From: Taxillus chinensis
Taxonomy: Eukaryota; Streptophyta; Magnoliopsida; Santalales; Loranthaceae
NCBI GenBank assembly: GCA_023512835.1
Contig: CM042084.1
Span: forward strand, 14,037,842 to 14,101,841
Length of the DNA: 64,000 nt
Reading direction: 5' to 3'
Shown: piece by piece, positions 61,775-64,000 of the stretch
Numbering within the stretch: position 1 is the stretch's first letter
Layout: the number at the start of each line of letters is the position of its first letter
Notes under the pieces: generated by a model
Seen by the model: the letters and a program-made list of their open reading frames with translations, nothing else
Database searches by the model: none
What the model was told of the DNA's origin: nothing
Position numbers and translations under genes: made by a program

Positions 61775-64000
61775 TCACTGGCCTGCAGGTTGGTTCATCA
61801 TGATCCATTCTGGCTTCCACTGCAACAAAACAAAACACAGTAAAACAACTAGTTGGAAATTTATATACACCTATCAACTGAGGCTTTTTAGCTAACAAAG
61901 CCAGACAACTAATTAATAATTAATTTGCAACACTAAAATGATCAAGTAAAAGAAAACTAAATCACCATGCACCACAACAACCAAAAATAAAAATAAAAAT
62001 AAAAATAAAAATAAAAATCACGGGTACCGTGGGGGGCTGATCGAAGACCAAGTGACTGTTATCGGTGAGGGACATGGTAGGTGGAATGTTTTCTTTAACC
62101 TTCCTGACGAACACCTCGGGCATGGCCGTCAGAATCAAATCCTCCAAGCTGTGTAGGTTCAGCAATACGGGAGGGAAGTGGGTGAGGCGGTGACACTGTC
62201 GGATCTCCAACTTCTCAAGCTTCTTCATCGCCGTATCCTTCACGTCCCACTCCTCCAAATTCCACAGCATCCACAGCTTTAGAACCCGGAGCTTCGCGAA
62301 CCCTCCCACGTGGCACTCCATTTTGTCCCCAACATAGGCCTCCGCGAAGAGCCTCAGCACGCTCAAACACGGGAGCTGACCCAGAGTGGGCATGGGGTCT
62401 GCCTTCAGCCGCGACAGGGATAGCGTCAGCACCTTGAGGCTGGTGGTTGGGAACTCCTCCTTCCCCGGCACCTGCTTCAAACGCCCCAGCAGATAAAGGT
62501 GAGAGAGGTGCTTCAAATCCGACAGCAAGGGCTTCGCGGTGTTCAGATCCCCCGGCCGCCCGGCATCGTCCTTGTGGGTGCACCTCAGCCTCAGGGACTG
62601 AAGCGACGTCAAGCCGGCAATCCAAGTGGCCAGGTCGGAGCGGAAGCCCCGGCACGTGATGCCCAGTTCCCTGAGGCCGCTGAGCCGGTCAAGGCCGTTT
62701 GAAATGAGACTCCGGTGGTCCACACGCAGCCCCCAAAGGGTGGTGAGGCGGGTGAGGGAGCTGTTTTGGGGCATGTCCAGCTGGATTTCGTGGAGGTTAA
62801 GGTGGCGGAGGCGCTTGAGGTTCCATATGGACTTGGGGATGCGGTCGATGTGCGTGTGTTTCACGTCCAGCGTCTCCAGGTAGGGAAGGTTGCCCACGGA
62901 GTTGGGGAGCTGGTCCACGAAAGTCCACCTCAGCCCCAGGTACCTGAGGTGAAACAGGTTGCCCAGCGTGTCCGGGAGGCAGGGTTTGTACACCCCTTCC
63001 AGATCCAGCACCCTCAGCAGCCCCAGCCTCCCGCTTCTCACCATCTTCTCCAGGAAGAACCCCACTCCCTCCGCCCCCGTGTCCTTCTTCTGGGTGTTGA
63101 ACGACAGGTAGGAGCGCAGGCGCAGGTTGGGGGAGCTGTCGGACTCGTAGGTGGTCCCGATGTCGGCGTACTCCACAATCCGGCGAACCCCGAATGTGGA
63201 GTCGTCGGCGGCGGTAGCGCTGGTGCGGTGGACGTGGAAGAGGCTGATGTCCTGGGCTTTGGAGCACAATCCGTCGTACACGAAGCCCGGCATCCGACAT
63301 TTCTTGGGGTTCCCAACGGATCTCACCTTGGACAGCTGGATCAAGTTCCTGTACACTAAATCGTTGAAGTATTCCTCGGCAAGGTCCTCCGGGGATTTCT
63401 CAGGGGACCGCTTCAGGAACCCCTCCGCCAGCCACAGGCGAAACAGCCGCCTCACCGGGATGTCCCACTCCTTGGGAAACAGGCCCAGGTAGAGCAGGCA
63501 CAGCTTGGAGTGGGGTGGCAGGTCGTTGAAGCTCAGGGACAACAAGTCCCGTTCCAGCTGGGACTCCTCCCTAACGCCCAGCCGGTCCAGCACCCGCGAC
63601 CACTCGTCGTAGTTGACTTTCCTGGAGCTCAGCAGGCCTCCCAGGAGGGAGATTGACAGCGGCGAGCCTCGGCAGATTCTCAGAATCCTCTCCTGCGGAA
63701 GCTCCGGGAGGCACGACGATGCCGGTGCGGTCATTCCCAGTTTGTTCACCAACAGATCCCACGCCCGCGCGTCGTCCAGCGGCCGCTGCGGGATAACCAC
63801 GTCCCAAAACTTCAACTCCTCCTCGCTGCAGCTGGTGAATATGACTCGGCCACCCCTCGCCGCAGCTGGAAAAGCGGCTTCCAGACTGTCCCAGACCTCG
63901 GCCGTCACTGCCCTCGCATCGTCCATCACCACCACATACCTATCCGCTCTCAACTCCTCCCTCACTCTGCTCACAAGCTCCCCCTGGCTTAGAAACCCAT
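61775..64000 (-). CDS. CC-NB-LRR (NLR) disease-resistance protein, RPP13/RPM1-like, 3' part
   Basis: Intracellular immune receptor. Exon 62028-64000 is open to the right edge; the P-loop and coiled coil lie outside. Visible NB-ARC motifs: kinase-2 RYVVVMDD, RNBS-B GGRVIFTS, a GLPL-like RGSPLSISLLGG, and RNBS-D CLLYLGLFPKEWDIPVRRLF. The MHD position reads MPG in KKCRMPGFVYDGLCSKAQ, so it is non-canonical. LRRs follow (LRVLDLEGVYKPCLPDTLGN, LRYLGLRWTFVDQLPNSVGN, LETLDVKHTHIDRIPKSIWN and later repeats). A donor at ACG|GTACCC (62027) and acceptor TTGTTGCAG (61820) add a last exon, 61775-61819, coding WKPEWIMMNQPAGQ then TGA, in phase. Without this splice the frame reads into a TTTTTA microsatellite (IFIFIF). 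The exon is about 60% GC in an AT-rich setting. Group assignment is by eye. Confidence 0.9.

Noticed and set aside
62715..63359. 214-codon plus-strand ORF
   Set aside because: Antisense shadow of the GC-rich NLR exon; products are low-complexity and lack any domain.
1..64000. tRNA or rRNA genes, CRISPR arrays, bacterial-style operons
   Set aside because: None seen by eye; the sequence is eukaryotic nuclear DNA and no cloverleaf with proper A and B boxes was found. A tRNA search program would settle the tRNA point.

Overview
The window is AT-rich nuclear DNA of a flowering plant. The evidence is genes split by GT-AG introns, plant-specific families (Aux/IAA, a subgroup IIIb bHLH, a CC-NB-LRR protein) and many small non-autonomous transposons. 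I cannot name the species. The contrast between AT-rich spacers and a roughly 60% GC NLR exon is only suggestive of a lineage.

Four genes can be supported, all on the minus strand. (1) 2622-6926: the first five exons of a Symplekin/Pta1 (ESP4-type) mRNA 3'-end processing scaffold, running off the left edge. (2) 11743-14046: a complete six-exon Aux/IAA repressor of the IAA8/IAA9/IAA27 clade, with a probable 5'UTR exon near 15077-15240. (3) 35285-37210: a complete four-exon bHLH93/bHLH61-like (ICE-related) transcription factor. (4) 61775-64000: the 3' part of a CNL-type NB-LRR resistance protein with a tiny 14-codon last exon; its P-loop lies beyond the right edge. Exon phases were checked by hand and the first three models stay in frame throughout.

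The spacers (about 7-11.7, 15-35, 37-52 and 53-61 kb) are gene-poor and full of small elements whose ends can often be placed to the base from target-site duplications (TSDs). They include: a TTG-tailed retroposon with a perfect 16-bp TSD (1174-1384); a hAT-like MITE in a Symplekin intron (4508-5216); a set of PIF/Harbinger-like elements with TTA/TAA TSDs, several carrying GC-rich or gene-derived cargo (8037-8682, 17207-17838, 21545-22463 with protein-kinase pieces, 53441-54013); a family of short MITEs with ends like GAGCATC (9120, 19044, 39662, 40368, 40845, 41220); a Mutator-like element with a 10-bp direct repeat (26215-26860); a hAT element with GC-rich cargo (27759-28538); a long-inverted-repeat element with another hAT end inside it (29836-30505); and a complete TRIM-type mini LTR retrotransposon with two 386-bp LTRs, PBS and PPT (46288-47355).

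The genes do not form a pathway. The most interesting signals are the cargo-carrying TTA-TSD elements, the compact TRIM, a probable 18-nt in-frame shift of a splice acceptor in the Aux/IAA gene, and a degenerate but open NLR. A possible unrecognised minus-strand transcript between about 59.7 and 51.7 kb is given at low confidence.
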